A stretch of 22,955 nt of DNA from NCBI GenBank assembly GCA_937907205.1, contig CALESE010000152.1, positions 1 to 22,955 on the forward strand. Reading direction: 5' to 3'. Numbering within the stretch: position 1 is the first letter of the stretch; the number at the start of each line of letters is the position of its first letter. The position numbers were made by a program, and so were the translations under genes. The DNA is from an uncultured Romboutsia sp. (lineage in GTDB: Bacteria > Bacillota > Clostridia > Peptostreptococcales > Peptostreptococcaceae). Of this stretch, positions 15,680-22,955 are shown in pieces. The notes under the pieces are model-generated. The model did no database searches, was not told where the DNA came from, and worked only from the letters and a program-made list of their open reading frames with translations.

Positions 15680-18058
15680 TTATCTTAAAGTAACTATAGT
15701 TACTCCTGCTCCACCTTCACCGTATTCTCCAGATCTTTGTGATTTAACATGCTTGTTTTTCTTTAATATATCTTGTAATCCTGATTTTAATACTCCTGTA
15801 CCTATACCATGTATTATAGTTACATTTTCAAGACCTGCTACATAAGCATCATCTAAATATTTTTCAACTTCCATTATAGCTTCTTCTAAATTTAGTCCTC
15901 TTAAATCTACTTCACGTTTTATATTTCCTGACTTAGATTTTATTATTTTTCTAGTTTGCTTTGTAACAGTTGTTTTAGGGTCTTTCTTTGCCCTTTGTAA
16001 TGATTTAAATGGAAGAGTCATTTTCATTATACCTATTTGAACCACAGCTTCTTTTTTATTATTATCAACAGAAACTACACTTCCTTGTTTATTTAATGTT
16101 ATTATTTTTACTTCTTCACCTGGTTTTAAATCTTTTATTTCTTTAGAAGCAACTTTTGGCTCTATCATACTCTTAATAGTTGGTTGTAAACTTCCCATAG
16201 AATTAGTAAGTTCTTTTCTAAGTTCTTCTATTTTTTGGTTCTTTTCTTTAGATGCTCTTTCTTCTTCTAATTTTCTTAATTCTTTTATTATATTATCAAC
16301 ATCTTCTTTTGCTTGCCTTGTTATTCTGAAAGCTTCACTTCTTGCTTGTTCCATCATTTTATCTTTTTTAGTTGTGAATCTTGCAAGTCTTTCTTCATAA
16401 TCATTTTTAAGCCTTTCTATTTCAAGTTTTAGCCTTTCAGCTTCTCTTCTTTCTTCTTCTGATTTTATTCTATTTTTTTCAACGTTTTGAAGTACATCTT
16501 CAATTGCAATATTATCACTATCTATAAACTCTTTAGCTCTAGTTATGATATAAGAGTTTAATCCTAGTTTGGTTGATATTTCAAAGGCATTTGATTTACC
16601 TGGAACACCTGACAATAATCTATATGTTGGACTTAATGTTTCTAAATCAAACTCAACTGCTGCATTTTCTACTCCATTTGTTGTTAATGCATAATTTTTA
16701 AGCTCAGTATAGTGAGTCGTTGCTATACACTTTGCTCCTGCCATATGAACATCCTCAAGTATTGCTATAGCAAGTGCAGCACCTTCCACTGGATCTGTTC
16801 CTGCACCTAATTCATCAAATATAACTAATGAATCTTCTGTTACATCTTTTAATATTGATACTATATTTGTCATATGAGATGAAAATGTTGATAAACTTTG
16901 TTCTATACTTTGTTCATCACCTATATCTGCAAATACATTATCATATACACACATACTAGTTCCATAGTCTGCTGGTATATGAAGTCCACTTTGGTTCATT
17001 AATGCAAATAATCCTACTGTTTTTATAGTAACTGTTTTACCACCAGTATTTGGTCCTGTTATAAGTAAGGTATGAAAGTCCCTACCTAAGTAAATACTAT
17101 TTGGAACTACCTCATCTTTATCTAATAATGGATGTCTACCATTCTTTATGTTTATATATTTATCCTCATTTAATTTAGGCTCTACCCCTCTCATTTGTAT
17201 AGATAATTTACCTTTTGCAAATGCAAAGTCTAGTCTTCCTAATATTTCTTGATTTGCTATTAATTCTTCACTTACTTCACCTACCATAGATGATAGTTCT
17301 TGAAGTATTCTTTCTATCTCTTCTTTTTCCTTAAGTCTTAATTGTCTTAGCTCATTATTCATATCAACTATACTCATAGGCTCTATAAATAATGTAGCTC
17401 CTGATGAAGACTGATCATGAACTATACCTGATATTTGAGACCTGTATTCTGCTTTTACAGGAACAACAAATCTATCTCCTCTTACAGATATGATTGAATC
17501 TTGAAGGTACTTTTGATATGTTGTTGAACTTATTATAGAATTTAATTTTGATCTTATCGATTGATTTTTTTGAACTATCCTTCTTCTTATATCTCTAAGT
17601 GTTGAAGATGCATTATCAGATATCTCTACTTCACTTATTATTGCATTATATATTGCATCTTCTATATCTCTATATGCATATAATGAATTAGATAGTGCTT
17701 GTACTATTGGATAATTAAAATCATCTTCTTCACTACTAGATAATTTATTTTTTAAAGTTCTTGCAGCTCTTAATGTATCTGCTATCATAATTAAACTTCC
17801 TGAATCCAAAGATGCACCTATATTTGCTCTTTTTACCTTATCTTCTATATCATGTATTCCTTGTAATCCTACACTACCTATCTTTATAAGTATTGATTGT
17901 GCTTCACTAGTTTCTTCTAGCATATATTTAACATCCTCAAAGTTTGAACTTGGAGTTAATTTTTCTATGTATTTTAAACCTAAAGAAGATGAAGCTTTTT
18001 CTTTCAATAAATCTATTATTTTATTGAATTCCAAAACTCTTAATGCTTTTTTGTTCAT
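15680..18058 (-). CDS. mutS2: Endonuclease MutS2
   Basis: MutS2 is a MutS-related ATPase with a C-terminal Smr nuclease domain. It is linked to suppression of homologous recombination in some bacteria and to rescue of collided ribosomes in Bacillus. At 792 residues it has family length. The ATPase carries Walker A GPNTGGKT at 335-342, then DELGAGTDPVEGAAL and ATTHYTELK. A charged coiled coil (about 515-620) links to the Smr domain at the C-terminus, with VDLRGLNLEEA and IIHGIGTGVLK. It lacks the MutS mismatch-recognition domain, as expected. AGGAGG precedes the ATG. It heads an operon with the DUF523 gene. The 228 bases between it and divergent pepD are AT-rich; I see no clear promoter pair. 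Confidence 0.96.
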   Translation of the reverse strand: MNKKALRVLEFNKIIDLLKEKASSSLGLKYIEKLTPSSNFEDVKYMLEETSEAQSILIKIGSVGLQGIHDIEDKVKRANIGASLDSGSLIMIADTLRAARTLKNKLSSSEEDDFNYPIVQALSNSLYAYRDIEDAIYNAIISEVEISDNASSTLRDIRRRIVQKNQSIRSKLNSIISSTTYQKYLQDSIISVRGDRFVVPVKAEYRSQISGIVHDQSSSGATLFIEPMSIVDMNNELRQLRLKEKEEIERILQELSSMVGEVSEELIANQEILGRLDFAFAKGKLSIQMRGVEPKLNEDKYINIKNGRHPLLDKDEVVPNSIYLGRDFHTLLITGPNTGGKTVTIKTVGLFALMNQSGLHIPADYGTSMCVYDNVFADIGDEQSIEQSLSTFSSHMTNIVSILKDVTEDSLVIFDELGAGTDPVEGAALAIAILEDVHMAGAKCIATTHYTELKNYALTTNGVENAAVEFDLETLSPTYRLLSGVPGKSNAFEISTKLGLNSYIITRAKEFIDSDNIAIEDVLQNVEKNRIKSEEERREAERLKLEIERLKNDYEERLARFTTKKDKMMEQARSEAFRITRQAKEDVDNIIKELRKLEEERASKEKNQKIEELRKELTNSMGSLQPTIKSMIEPKVASKEIKDLKPGEEVKIITLNKQGSVVSVDNNKKEAVVQIGIMKMTLPFKSLQRAKKDPKTTVTKQTRKIIKSKSGNIKREVDLRGLNLEEAIMEVEKYLDDAYVAGLENVTIIHGIGTGVLKSGLQDILKKNKHVKSQRSGEYGEGGAGVTIVTLR

Positions 18059-18295
18059 ACTTCCTCCTAATGATATCTATTTATTTTATAATGTGTATTT
18101 TTTCAATATTTGTATTATACTATTTATATATTATACATAATCATAGTTTATTTGTAATATATAAAATTTACTTAAGTAATATCATTAATATAAATAACAT
18201 ATAGTATTTTGTACAGTATATTCTAAATGAATCTTTGTATATTATTTACTTAATTTATGTATATTAGACTAATTTTTTAAAGGGAGTTGATAATT

Positions 18296-19747
18296 TTGGA
18301 AAACGTATTAAAAAATTTAAATCCTCAACTTATATTTAAGTATTTCGAAGAAATATCTCAAATACCTCGTGGTTCTGGAAATGAAAAAGCTATAAGTGAT
18401 TATCTTAAAAATTTTGGAGAAAAATTAGGATATGAAACTATTCAAGATGATACTTTAAATATAATAATAAGAAAACCTGCTACAAAAGGTTATGAAAACT
18501 GTCCTGGTGTAATACTTCAAGGACATATGGATATGGTTTGTGAAAAAAATAAAGATACTAACCATAACTTTGTAACTGATCCATTAAAATTAAAAGTTGA
18601 TGGTGATTTTATATCTGCTGATGGTACTACTTTAGGAGCTGATAATGGTATAGCTGTTGCTATGGGTATGGCTGTGCTTGCTTCTAATGATTTAGAACAT
18701 CCACAAATAGAATTATTAGTTACTACTGACGAAGAAGCTGGTATGAGTGGTGCTATGTCTATTGATGGTAGCCTGCTTACTGGAAAATATATCATAAACT
18801 TAGACTCTGAAGAAGAGGGATTTTTATTAGTTAGTTGTGCTGGTGGTGTAACTGCTCTTACTAAACTTCCTGCTATATTTGAAGATGTAGATTCTTCTAA
18901 GCAAGCTTTATTAATTGAAATAAAAGGGTTACTTGGAGGACACTCAGGTATAGATATACCAAAGCAAAGAGCTAACTCTAATAGATTAATGGGTAGATTA
19001 TTAAATCTATTAGATATAAATTACGATTTAGCTAAAGTTGAAGGTGGTTCTAAAAATAATGCTATACCACGTGAAGCTGATTGTATAATAGTTGTTGATA
19101 AAAATGAAGTAGAAAATGTTAAGTCAAAAATAGATGCTATAACATCTATATTCAAGCATGAGTTTTCTACATCTGATCCAGGATTAGTTATAGAAATATC
19201 TGAAACTACTACTGATAAAGTTTTTAGCAGTGATACTAAAAATAAGATTATAAAAGTTTTAAACTTAATACCTAATGGAATCCAAACTATGAGTATGGAT
19301 ATAGAAGGTCTAGTTGAAAGTTCTACTAACCTAGGTGTGGTTTATACATTTAAAAATGAAGTTACTTTTGAATGTGCTGTTAGAAGTTCTGTTGAGACAT
19401 TAAAAGATGATATAACTAATAAAATGGATTTATTAGCTAACTCATTAGGTGCTAAATTAGAATTAAGTAGTGCTTATCCTGCTTGGGAATATTCTAAAGG
19501 TTCTAAATTAGAGGAAATATGTGTTAATGCTTATGAAAAATTAACCGGTAAAAAGCCTATAATAATGGCTATACATGCGGGACTTGAGTGTGGATTATTA
19601 CTAGATAAAATGCCACACGCTGAAGCTATATCTTTAGGTCCAGATATGTTTGATGTTCATACTCCAAGTGAGCGTTTAAGTATCTCTTCTACTGAGCGTA
19701 CTTGGGAGTTCTTAGTTACTATACTTAAATATATGAATAATCAATAA
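18296..19747 (+). CDS. pepD: Aminoacyl-histidine dipeptidase (M20 family, PepD)
   Basis: PepD is a zinc dipeptidase that cleaves Xaa-His and other dipeptides in the cytosol for amino-acid supply. The M20 metal ligands and catalytic residues are visible: His77 and Asp79 in QGHMDMV, Asp116 in LGADNG, Glu146/Glu147 in TTDEEAG, Asp170 in NLDSEEEG and His455 near the end in DVHTPSERLS. The middle holds the lid/dimerisation domain (about 185-370). The longest frame opens with TTG at 18287, directly abutting GGGAG with no spacing, so I choose the next TTG at 18296-18298, 9 bases from that site, giving 483 residues. It is transcribed divergently from mutS2. Fermentative peptide use by clostridia fits. 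Confidence 0.93.
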   Translation: MENVLKNLNPQLIFKYFEEISQIPRGSGNEKAISDYLKNFGEKLGYETIQDDTLNIIIRKPATKGYENCPGVILQGHMDMVCEKNKDTNHNFVTDPLKLKVDGDFISADGTTLGADNGIAVAMGMAVLASNDLEHPQIELLVTTDEEAGMSGAMSIDGSLLTGKYIINLDSEEEGFLLVSCAGGVTALTKLPAIFEDVDSSKQALLIEIKGLLGGHSGIDIPKQRANSNRLMGRLLNLLDINYDLAKVEGGSKNNAIPREADCIIVVDKNEVENVKSKIDAITSIFKHEFSTSDPGLVIEISETTTDKVFSSDTKNKIIKVLNLIPNGIQTMSMDIEGLVESSTNLGVVYTFKNEVTFECAVRSSVETLKDDITNKMDLLANSLGAKLELSSAYPAWEYSKGSKLEEICVNAYEKLTGKKPIIMAIHAGLECGLLLDKMPHAEAISLGPDMFDVHTPSERLSISSTERTWEFLVTILKYMNNQ

Positions 19748-19840
19748 TATATAATTAATGTCTATCTTTTATATAAAATTATAGTAAATTAGCGCTATAA
19801 GTTATATAACAACTTTTAAAGTAATATAAATTCCTTATAT

Positions 19841-19880
19841 AAAAAGTGCCTATAGTTATTTCATAATATCTATAGGCACT
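19841..19880 (-). terminator. Terminator of the XRE/ImmA-like gene
   Basis: An 11-bp stem AGTGCCTATAG (19845-19855 with 19870-19880) has a 14-base loop. On the minus strand it ends in CACTTTTTATAT, a usable T-run, and starts five bases past the stop codon. Between it and pepD (19748-19840) only a weak AAGTT/AACTT hairpin is seen, so the same structure may also end pepD transcripts. Confidence 0.7.
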
Positions 19881-19885
19881 CATAA

Positions 19886-21016
19886 TTATTTTTTCTTTTT
19901 AAAGTTAACTTTTGTTACATTATCTTTATTATTAGATTTAGGTAATAACTTTCCTTCCTTTAGCCCTAATAATAATTCTATTTCATCTGGATATATACTT
20001 AATCCACAATTCGATAAGTTATCCACTAATGTTTTTGAATTCATTATACTATTATCCATCAACATATCAACAGCTTTTTTCAACAATACTGGACTAGTTG
20101 CTTTTATATTTTCATCAAGAGGTTCTTTCTTTAACCAACCACGCTTATCCATCTCTTTCATAAGATACATATACTTTTTATAATTTATTGCACCTAAATC
20201 ATATGCTCTTAAAATCATAGCTGATATTGGTACTATCCATTTTTTCTTTAATTGAATATAATCATCTAACTCTTCTACATTATTTAAATCATTCCAAAAT
20301 GTATCTTTTGGTAATAAAAATGCACATGCAAATTCATCTTTTGAGAACTTTTTAAGCTGAATATTAGCTTCATTTGCTACTATATATGCTAATTCATAAG
20401 CTAAATCAAAGTTTCTTATAGTTGCTGATTTTTTGTCATTCCCTAATGATATTAAGTATCTACTTACCTTATCCACACTTTGTTTTTGTGTAAATGACAT
20501 AGCTCCTCTTTTATCAACATTTATTCCTGATATAGCTATACCATTTATCTCTAATAAAGTTACCATATTACCTATAGGTCCGTCATTTAGATTCCAATAT
20601 TTTCTTAATTTACTGGCTAATGTTTCTATATCATCGTTTCTATTTAAGTTAGTTGGTAAGTTCATTTCAGGGAATTTTATATATCCTTCTATAAATAACA
20701 TTAATTTGTGAGTCATTATAAGTTTTTCTTTATATGATATTTCCTCAACTCTTGGTATTGGTGATTCTGGTCTTATATGTGTACTTTCTACGGTTACTTT
20801 TATATTATCATTTTGGAAAAAATATTCTCTAGGAAACTTTAATGCATTAACTAACTTCATTTCATTTTCCACTAATGGTTTATATTTTTCTTCTTCAAAT
20901 GCAAGTATATCTTTTTTATTTATTTTAGTTTCTTGTGCTAATTGATCTATTGTTTTCGCTCTATATACTCTAGCAGTTTTTAATCTTTTTCCGTTAAATA
21001 CTCTACTTTTTGCCAT
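19886..21016 (-). CDS. XRE-type HTH protein with degenerate ImmA/IrrE peptidase domain
   Basis: This 376-residue protein has an N-terminal XRE-like helix-turn-helix (about residues 10-65: RLKTARVYRAKTIDQLAQET, then FPREYFF) and a region that aligns in layout with the ImmA/IrrE metallopeptidases, which cleave phage-type repressors. At the expected HExxH zinc site, residues 207-211 read YELAY: both histidines are tyrosine, although the Glu is kept. The later family segment survives as FACAFLLPKDTF. Thus DNA binding is plausible but zinc proteolysis is not; it may be a regulator or sensor that lost catalysis. The ATG is followed by normal coding sequence. No integrase or phage genes adjoin it, so it is not obviously part of a mobile element. 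Confidence 0.8.
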   Translation of the reverse strand: MAKSRVFNGKRLKTARVYRAKTIDQLAQETKINKKDILAFEEEKYKPLVENEMKLVNALKFPREYFFQNDNIKVTVESTHIRPESPIPRVEEISYKEKLIMTHKLMLFIEGYIKFPEMNLPTNLNRNDDIETLASKLRKYWNLNDGPIGNMVTLLEINGIAISGINVDKRGAMSFTQKQSVDKVSRYLISLGNDKKSATIRNFDLAYELAYIVANEANIQLKKFSKDEFACAFLLPKDTFWNDLNNVEELDDYIQLKKKWIVPISAMILRAYDLGAINYKKYMYLMKEMDKRGWLKKEPLDENIKATSPVLLKKAVDMLMDNSIMNSKTLVDNLSNCGLSIYPDEIELLLGLKEGKLLPKSNNKDNVTKVNFKKKK

Positions 21017-21059
21017 ATAATCTCTCTTTCTAAAGTTAATAATATTTATTCGTATCTAC

Positions 21060-21104
21060 AAGTAAAATGCTCTGGTTATTTTAAATATCCAGAGCATTTT
21101 ACTT
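21060..21104 (-). terminator. 16-bp hairpin downstream of MATE gene
   Basis: Perfect arms 21060-21075 and 21089-21104 (containing GCTCTGG and CCAGAGC) with a 13-base loop make the longest G/C-containing hairpin in the right half. It lies 55 bases past the MATE stop and 44 bases before the next gene's start. The T-run is mostly inside the stem (CATTTTACTT), so termination is likely but not certain. Confidence 0.6.
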
Positions 21105-21159
21105 TATTATGAAAATATATCATATTTATAATTAGTCGTCAAATTCTTATATTTGTTAA

Positions 21160-22491
21160 TTAAGCACTATACTCAAGCACATTTTGTCCTTTTCTTATAT
21201 AAAAATATATTGAAAAAATTATAGTTAATAACTCAGATATAGGTATAGATAACCATACTCCACTTATTCCTATAAATCTTGGCAATACTACTACTGATAT
21301 AGTTACAAATACTAATGAGCGTAGTATTGAAATAATAGCCGATATTTTTCCATTACCAATAGATGTGAAATACCCTGATATAAATACATTAACTCCTATC
21401 ATTAAAAACCCCCATGAGAATAACTTTATTCCATGACTTGCTATATTAAATACATCAATATCTGTAGTAAACATACCTATTATATATTTTCCTCCTAGCA
21501 TAGATACTAAAAATATTAATATAGAACTCCACGTTATTGTTATAAAGCTATATTTTAAACTTTCATCTATCTTTTCTTTATTCTTTGCACCAAAATTATA
21601 ACTTATTATAGGAGATACACCCACTGTTACGCCAAAATAAACTGCTATAAAGAAATAATACATATATGTTATTATAGACATTGCTGCTACTCCATTTTCA
21701 CCTGCTATTACTAATAAACTTTTATTAAATAAGAATGTTGTAATTCCTGTTGATAATTCAGTGAACATTTCTGAGCTACCATTATAACAAGAATTAAACA
21801 ATATTTTCATATCAGTAGTTGTTTTTACAAATTTAAGATTAGATTTATTACTTATAAAGTACACAAGCCCTATTATTGCAGATATTGCTATTGATGAAAG
21901 TGTACCTAATCCAGCTCCTAATATACCCATATCAAATATAGCTATAAATATATAATCAAATACTACATTTAGACCTAGACCTAATGTAGACATAATAAGA
22001 GCTACATTTGGATTTCCATCTACACGAGCATAATATTCAAAGTACAACTTAAACATCATAGGTATTGTCATTAATATAGTTAAAAATCCATAAGGTTTTA
22101 CATAAGGCATTAACTTATCTGTTGCACCTAAAAATTTTAATATTTCTTCTAAAAATACTACTCCTACTAGTGTCATAATAACACCTAATATTAATAAAGA
22201 TATTGTTATAAATGAGAATAATTTATTTGCTCCATCTTTATCTTTTTCACCTAATTTTATACTAACTAATGCACCAGAACCTGTGGCTAACATTACTGAT
22301 ATTCCAAAGAATACACATGTTATAGGTATTACTATATTTATTGATGCTAATGCATCTGCATTTACATATCTTGAAACAAAAAATCCATCTATAGTTGTAT
22401 AAAATGATAAAAATATCATTGTTGCAATAGACGGAAGTATATGTTTTAAAAATTGTGGATATGTCTGTTTTTTAATGAATAATTCTTCCAC
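21160..22491 (-). CDS. MATE family multidrug efflux transporter
   Basis: This 443-residue integral membrane protein belongs to the MATE family of Na+ or H+ coupled drug exporters, with the MepA-like subgroup the closest impression. About twelve hydrophobic helices are evident. Family landmarks include DGFFVSRYVNADALASINI near the first helices, GSGALVSIKLGEKDKDGA, PNVALIMSTLGLGLNVVFDY in the middle, and SPIISYNFGAKNKEKIDESL after the central linker. The start is GTG (22489-22491), with AGGAGGG 8 bases upstream. It is divergent from a MerR-family regulator gene with a shared 122-base control region, implying drug- or stress-inducible expression. Substrate cannot be read from sequence. Confidence 0.92.
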   Translation of the reverse strand: MEELFIKKQTYPQFLKHILPSIATMIFLSFYTTIDGFFVSRYVNADALASINIVIPITCVFFGISVMLATGSGALVSIKLGEKDKDGANKLFSFITISLLILGVIMTLVGVVFLEEILKFLGATDKLMPYVKPYGFLTILMTIPMMFKLYFEYYARVDGNPNVALIMSTLGLGLNVVFDYIFIAIFDMGILGAGLGTLSSIAISAIIGLVYFISNKSNLKFVKTTTDMKILFNSCYNGSSEMFTELSTGITTFLFNKSLLVIAGENGVAAMSIITYMYYFFIAVYFGVTVGVSPIISYNFGAKNKEKIDESLKYSFITITWSSILIFLVSMLGGKYIIGMFTTDIDVFNIASHGIKLFSWGFLMIGVNVFISGYFTSIGNGKISAIISILRSLVFVTISVVVLPRFIGISGVWLSIPISELLTIIFSIYFYIRKGQNVLEYSA

Positions 22492-22537
22492 TTTACTATC
22501 CCTCCTAAAAAATTTTATGTATAATATTTAACATTAC

Positions 22538-22566
22538 TTGATATTATTAATTATTAAGGATATAGT
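22538..22566 (+). promoter_or_regulatory. Putative merR-gene promoter, overlapping the operator
   Basis: TTGATA (22538-22543), a 17-base spacer and TATAGT (22561-22566) form a plus-strand promoter for the regulator gene. Its -10 box is the left half of the dyad operator, so regulator binding there would be expected to shut off its own transcription. Confidence 0.5.
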
Positions 22567-22580
22567 AACTATACTGTCAA
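22550..22580 (-). promoter_or_regulatory. MerR-type 19-bp-spacer promoter of the MATE gene with operator dyad
   Basis: On the minus strand a perfect TTGACA (22575-22580) and AATAAT (22550-22555) are separated by 19 bases, the overlong spacing typical of MerR-activated promoters. A perfect 13-base dyad TATAGT-A-ACTATA (22561-22573) fills the spacer. MerR proteins bind such dyads and twist the DNA to align the boxes. This links the regulator to the exporter. Confidence 0.7.
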
Positions 22581-22613
22581 TAATAAAATTTTAGAATTCT
22601 TGTAGGTGACGAT

Positions 22614-22955
22614 ATGAATGTAAAATTTACAGTTGGAGAATTTGCTAAACTCCATGGATTAAAAAAACAAACTTTAATTTATTACGATAATATAGATTTA
22701 TTTAAACCAAATATAATTGATAAAAATAATGGATATAGATATTATACTTCTGATCAGTTAGAAGTTTTTGATAGTATCTTAATGCTTCGAGAAATTGGTG
22801 TTCCTATAAAAGAAATTAAAAATTTTTTAGATGGACGTGATAGTATTAAAGCTATAAAATTGCTTAAAGACCAAAAGCAAAGATTAAATGAGCAAGTTAA
22901 AAATTTACAGAAAAATATAAAAAAGTTAGATAATAAAATTAAAACTATTGAAAAT
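22614..22955 (+). CDS. MerR-family transcriptional regulator, 3' end cut by window
   Basis: The first 114 residues are present. The winged helix-turn-helix covers about residues 5-70, with FTVGEFAKLHGLKKQTLIYY, then YDNIDLFKP and GYRYYTSDQLEVFDSILMLR, followed by LREIGVPIKEIKNFL. From about residue 75 a Lys/Glu/Gln-rich coiled-coil dimerisation helix begins. The effector domain lies beyond the window, so what it senses is unknown; the BmrR-like drug-sensing group is a reasonable guess given the divergent MATE exporter. The ATG follows AGGTGA at 4 bases. Confidence 0.9.
   Translation, partial: MNVKFTVGEFAKLHGLKKQTLIYYDNIDLFKPNIIDKNNGYRYYTSDQLEVFDSILMLREIGVPIKEIKNFLDGRDSIKAIKLLKDQKQRLNEQVKNLQKNIKKLDNKIKTIEN

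Noticed and set aside
19886..22491. A prophage or integrative element around the XRE/ImmA-like gene
   Set aside because: No integrase, excisionase, structural genes or att-like direct repeats were seen; the neighbours are ordinary chromosomal genes.

Overview
This is a very AT-rich stretch of what looks like a clostridial (Firmicutes) chromosome. The base composition, A/T-ending codons, strong GGAGG-type ribosome binding sites, frequent TTG/GTG starts, many short hairpin-plus-T-run terminators and the gene content (clostridial-type FolD, FchA, Fhs, CooC, CooS, MutS2, PepD) fit the Peptostreptococcaceae. From memory, part of the order (pepD, mutS2, argS, radical SAM, TPR, CODH, fhs-fchA-folD) resembles Clostridioides difficile; this was not checked by alignment.

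Layout: 1-261 holds several hairpins, a terminator and a promoter ahead of an L-asparaginase (+). Converging on it across a shared terminator is a UvrD/PcrA helicase (-). Next come a tRNA-Ser(GCU) with a consensus promoter (-) and a run of small decayed genes at 3747-4330 (-). The intact one-carbon genes folD, fchA and fhs (read fhs to fchA to folD, -) follow, flanked on their 5' side by a cooC with five in-frame stops and a truncated cooS. At 9106-12014 a B12-binding radical SAM gene and a TPR gene form an operon (-). A 66-aa protein (+) and a 307-aa unknown (-) follow, then argS, DUF523 and mutS2 (all -), pepD (+), an XRE/ImmA-like protein (-), and a MATE efflux gene (-) divergent from a MerR-type regulator (+, cut by the window end).

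The main observation is a Wood-Ljungdahl (CODH/acetyl-CoA synthase) locus caught in decay. Only the formate-to-methylene-THF module (Fhs, FchA, FolD) remains intact. The CO dehydrogenase keeps about its first 140 residues and has lost Fe-S ligands. The nickel-insertion ATPase gene cooC keeps its whole reading frame but has five nonsense codons and no indels. A metV-like N-terminal stub follows folD, after which the methyl- and carbonyl-branch genes expected there are absent. The lineage has probably lost acetogenic or CO chemistry while keeping formate-dependent C1 supply for biosynthesis.

Two further points stand out. The ImmA/IrrE-type protein has both zinc histidines of HExxH replaced by tyrosine. 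The MATE/MerR intergenic region shows a textbook MerR-family 19-bp-spacer promoter with a perfect dyad, overlapped by a divergent promoter. I found no CRISPR array, insertion sequence, integrase or wholly new defence system.
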